Shown here: in pieces, positions 61,611 to 64,000 of the stretch | Layout of the letters: every line of letters begins with the position of its first letter | How positions within the stretch are numbered: position 1 is the stretch's first letter | Assembly: GCF_000970205.1 (NCBI RefSeq) | Contig: NZ_CP009512.1 | Location: 3,596,001-3,660,000 of the forward strand | Length of the DNA: 64,000 nt | DNA from: Methanosarcina mazei S-6 | Lineage (GTDB): Archaea; Halobacteriota; Methanosarcinia; Methanosarcinales; Methanosarcinaceae | Reading direction: 5' to 3' | Program-made: the position numbers and the translations under genes | The notes under the pieces: model-generated | What the model saw: the letters and a program-made list of their open reading frames with translations, nothing else | The model's database searches: none | What the model was told of the DNA's origin: nothing

Positions 61611-62054
61611 TTAAATAACACAATTGCAGGAGCCCTCTCGAATTGCGATTAAAGTCTTTACAGGCAGATATGCGTAACATTTTGCTTCCAATTTCACGTT
61701 TGTCCTGTAATTCCCACTGCTTGGTACATCGATTGTCTCTGCCCCAGAAGCTGTGCATGAGCTTGGAACCTGGTGAACAATTGCAGGCAAATTGATGGGT
61801 TCACTTATCCAAATTGTTATTTTCATCTCACAAGGAGCAGGAAAAGGAAATTCTTTAGAAGTTGTTTGACATCCGCTTACAAACCATGATACATTCATGT
61901 ATCGACTTCCATTGGAACGCTGATATAATTTGGAAGTAAACTTTATGTATATGTCTCCGGTACCATCCAGATATTCCCTAGTGCAGCTATTTATAAGTGT
62001 ATCTGCTAAAACAAGGTCTGGTTCTAAAAGTTCACTTTTTTGCTTTTCACACAT
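61611..62054 (-). CDS. Cysteine-rich protein, apparently lacking its signal peptide
   Basis: A 147-residue protein rich in beta strands and with nine cysteines (INSCTREY, VSGCQTTSKEF, APCEMKI, SSCTASG, AKCYAYL, GSCNCVI), usual for a secreted disulfide-bonded domain. No signal peptide is encoded, and the best ATG lies 22 bases from the GGAG site, which is too far. The leader upstream is the conserved one, so the 5' coding end has probably been lost or recombined. The 240 bp downstream to the lipoprotein start hold no gene. Confidence 0.55.
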   Translation of the reverse strand: MCEKQKSELLEPDLVLADTLINSCTREYLDGTGDIYIKFTSKLYQRSNGSRYMNVSWFVSGCQTTSKEFPFPAPCEMKITIWISEPINLPAIVHQVPSSCTASGAETIDVPSSGNYRTNVKLEAKCYAYLPVKTLIAIREGSCNCVI

Positions 62055-62195
62055 ATTGTATGCACTTTTTTTCTTTACTCCAGAGACAGGATCAAGCAGC
62101 CTTAAATATTTGCAAAGCTATCATTCCCTTGCCTCAGGGCATGTGAAGTTCAAATCTGCTCTGGAGGGTTGTTTGAACTTCACATTCAAAAATCT
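62055..62195 (-). promoter_or_regulatory. Structured 5' leader (instance 4 of 5)
   Basis: The outer stem GTGAAGTTCAAA/TTTGAACTTCAC (62143-62154 with 62172-62183) and hairpin TGCC/GGCA are kept. The next stem is weaker, and the anti-ribosome-site pairing is mostly gone, consistent with a damaged 5' gene end. Confidence 0.6.
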
Positions 62196-62226
62196 CTCTT
62201 AATCTTCTCCTATACATTTATTACGG

Positions 62227-62243
62227 TGATGAATTTTTCATCA
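62227..62243. promoter_or_regulatory. Conserved palindrome, cassette 3
   Basis: Third identical copy of TGATGAATTTTTCATCA, in the spacer before regulator 3. Confidence 0.5.
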
Positions 62244-62489
62244 GCCTGATTAACATTCATTAAATCACTTCTTTTTTTCATGCCAAATAGTAAAGTTTCA
62301 GCGTTCTAATTGACGTCAGAAATTCGATCTTACTTTCAGCAAATAATCTGGATATTACTTTCTTCACTAAATCATAAAATTAACAAAAAGATAGCAACAT
62401 ACATGCCCCAAAAAAAGAAAAGAATATATTACGTCAAAACAATTTAATAAGAAAGTGAAGAAAAAAATCTGTAGATGCGGCAACAGGAA

Positions 62490-63305
62490 ATGAATCATTT
62501 CGAAATTTATAAGAAGATGGATGATGACGTTCAGGCAATATACAGGTCAAGACTTCTAACAGAGATACTTCTATCATTAAACGAGGGCAGTAAAAAGCTT
62601 CCCCAACTGCGTGAAATTACCGGAAGCACGTCTCAGGCACTGATTCCGAAGCTCAGGAAACTCGAAGCAGATCATCTGATAGAAACAAAAGAACATGAGT
62701 ATTTCCTGACGTCAGCAGGAAAAATTGTGGCTTCAGGAATAGCTGACTCTTTTGTAACATTTTGGACGATTAATAAGTTTAAGCATTTCTGGTTGAGACA
62801 TTACCTCGAAGAAATTCCAATTCCTCTGTTAAAAGAAATCGGATGTCTTTATGAGTCTGAAATCCTCAAGAATCGAGGCATGGAGATCCTTAATATCTAT
62901 AACAACCAGTTAAAAATGATTAAAGAAGCAGATCATATATACGGTATATCGTCCGTGGTAACCAAAGGAGATACCGATTCTATTTCTGAAAGGGTGAAAG
63001 AAGGAGTCCCTGTCGAGCTTATAGTTCCTCTTCACGTTGCAGAAGAATTGAAGCGATCACCTTATCTGAAAAAAATAGAAGCACTGAAAGATTATGAAAA
63101 CTTCAAATTAATGGTCATGGATGAAGATATTAAAGTTGGGCTCATTGTTACGGATAAACGCCTTTCTCTGAATCTGTACAAAAAAGAAGGTATTGAGTAC
63201 GACATAAGCACAGGCCTGTTCAGCTTTGACTCGAAGGCCATTGAATGGGGAGAGATGCTTTTCTGGTATTGTAAAGGGAAGGCAGATTTTATAAAATTTC
63301 AGTGA
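62490..63305 (+). CDS. DUF1724-type winged-helix regulator, cassette 3
   Basis: A 271-residue paralogue of the regulators at 50036 and 57284, and the most diverged of the three (for example LVLKEIPIPLLKEI-type changes, VTKGDTDSISERV in place of VTEVYADAISERV). The last 80 or so codons are again nearly identical to the others. ATG 62490 is used for the reason given for cassette 2; ATG 62475 is in frame. TATA-like AAGAATATATTACG lies near 62420. Confidence 0.84.
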   Translation: MNHFEIYKKMDDDVQAIYRSRLLTEILLSLNEGSKKLPQLREITGSTSQALIPKLRKLEADHLIETKEHEYFLTSAGKIVASGIADSFVTFWTINKFKHFWLRHYLEEIPIPLLKEIGCLYESEILKNRGMEILNIYNNQLKMIKEADHIYGISSVVTKGDTDSISERVKEGVPVELIVPLHVAEELKRSPYLKKIEALKDYENFKLMVMDEDIKVGLIVTDKRLSLNLYKKEGIEYDISTGLFSFDSKAIEWGEMLFWYCKGKADFIKFQ

Positions 63306-63343
63306 TGTAGAAACTTGTTAGAGAAAAATCTGGACAAGCCTCT

Positions 63344-63754
63344 TCAAACAGTTCCTATCATTATCATTATTGGAGCCTCGTTATCCCAATCTATTACTAT
63401 AATAGGTGTGCTCCAACGATGTAAGGATACCGGAATAGTTTTCTCTTCAACTCCGTTATCCAGCGTAATCTTGAATGTATAATTCTTCATTCCGATAGAA
63501 TATAGAAGACTAAATGGTTTTGCTTCTGAAACACTTTCATCCGGATAAAGATTGTATGATTCTTTAATTATTGAATTGTTGTGCAAGTCCAATATTTCTA
63601 CAGTTACTTCATGGGTCCCTGCATCATTGTTTCTGATTTCAAAAAAATCAGGTAAAGCCGGACCGCCCAGAAGGAACATCAATGCATAATAACCTATAAT
63701 TGCAACTATGGGTATGATCAGCAAGAAGAGAAGTATTTTTTTAATATTTTGCAT
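63344..63754 (-). CDS. 136-residue single-pass membrane protein, cassette 3
   Basis: An intact paralogue of 50891-51301 with the same length and layout: membrane helix (ILLFLLIIPIVAIIGYYALM), then NNDAGTHEVTVEILDLHNNS, KNYTFKITLDNGVEEKTIPV and RWSTPIIVIDWDNEAP. It lies convergent to regulator 3, 38 bp apart. A degenerate form of the structured leader lies upstream of it, unlike cassette 1 where the upstream region was replaced by the ahb copy. Confidence 0.75.
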   Translation of the reverse strand: MQNIKKILLFLLIIPIVAIIGYYALMFLLGGPALPDFFEIRNNDAGTHEVTVEILDLHNNSIIKESYNLYPDESVSEAKPFSLLYSIGMKNYTFKITLDNGVEEKTIPVSLHRWSTPIIVIDWDNEAPIMIMIGTV

Positions 63755-63864
63755 TTGAAATCCCTTCTATTATAGAAGAAGATTTGGTATCTCCTTCAAA
63801 ATCGCCAAAAGGAGTACTCCTACTCCAAACCCTTTACTATTTATCGATCTCCCTTCTGACGATT

Positions 63865-63980
63865 TTCTGGAAAGCTAGGATCAGGCAAGTTTTAATTATT
63901 CGCAAAGTTAACATAAACCCATGCCTCGGACAAGATATGGATCAAAACATACTCTGGAGGTTGTTCGGACTATATAAACT
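63865..63980 (-). promoter_or_regulatory. Degenerate structured leader (instance 5 of 5)
   Basis: Read on the minus strand, GTCCGAACAACCTCCAGAG, then GTCCGAGGCATGGG and AAAACTTGCCTGATC follow the order of the other leaders (TTCAAACAACCCTCCAGAG, GCCCTGAGGCAAGGG, AAGGCTTGCTCGATC). The outer stem no longer pairs well. It is about 110 bp from the ATG at 63754. A TATATA-containing stretch at the far right may be its promoter. No other gene is seen to the window end. Confidence 0.5.
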
Positions 63981-64000
63981 GTTTTTCTAATATACCGTAT

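Overview
The window is chromosomal DNA of a methanogenic archaeon, almost certainly a Methanosarcina. Supporting evidence: archaeal translation and transcription genes (eL18, RpoK, RpoN, TFB, Gar1, archaeal GltX, Trm5), archaeal isoprenoid genes (mevalonate kinase, isopentenyl phosphate kinase, type 2 IPP isomerase, IdsA), the siroheme-dependent heme pathway (Ahb), MASE3 histidine kinase, DUF1724-type regulators, PGF-CTERM anchors, GGTGA/GGAGG ribosome sites with frequent TTG starts, and long AT-rich intergenic regions with short tandem duplications. The species cannot be fixed from the sequence alone.

Layout. 0-9 kb: the start of a MASE3 sensor gene running off the left edge, a phosphoribosyltransferase/hydrolase pair, a CDF metal exporter, a complete MASE3-PAS-HisKA_2 kinase, a peroxiredoxin, tRNA-Thr, Trm5 and a LysE exporter. 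9.5-14.5 kb: tfb, gar1 and ppdK; ppdK has a duplicated structured leader. 14.9-17.6 kb: an IS200/IS605-type insertion and a secreted protein. 17.6-28.1 kb (minus strand): idsA and RNase J, then one long operon rpl18e-rplM-rpsI-rpoN-tRNA-Pro-rpoK-rpsB-MEMO-mvk-ipk-fni, which joins ribosome/RNA polymerase parts to isoprenoid lipid synthesis. 28.2-36.3 kb: a DUF2240 gene broken by a clean 55-bp insertion, serA, an RPA pair, a cell-surface beta-helix protein and gltX. 36.5-47.7 kb (minus strand): HTH-FAA hydrolase-pyrK-pyrD and the tetrapyrrole genes ahbD-ahbA-ahbB-sirC-hemA-hemB-hemL-hemC, covering glutamyl-tRNA to hydroxymethylbilane and precorrin-2 to heme (uroporphyrinogen III synthase and methyltransferase are not here).

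48-64 kb is an accessory region. A second ahbD-ahbA-ahbB copy (51.3-53.7 kb) lies inside an array of related cassettes. Each full cassette has a plus-strand DUF1724-type regulator; a divergent minus-strand gene, mostly for a secreted protein (metalloprotease, serine protease, Cys-rich protein), behind a conserved ~435-bp intergenic region; and a convergent gene for a 136-residue one-pass membrane protein. Remnants, fusions and near-identical tracts show active duplication and recombination.

The strongest candidate for something undescribed is a structured 5' leader seen five times: before the secreted-protein gene at 16.1 kb, before three divergent cassette genes, and in degenerate form before the last 136-residue protein gene. 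It has an outer 7-12 bp stem, a TGCC/GGCA hairpin and, in most copies, an anti-Shine-Dalgarno pairing just before the start codon; the outer stem differs in sequence but keeps its pairing. Also notable: in-frame TAG codons, in a lineage that can decode UAG as pyrrolysine, one within a full-length 136-residue paralogue and one at a gene fusion joint; and stand-alone copies of a protease propeptide domain beside the matching protease.
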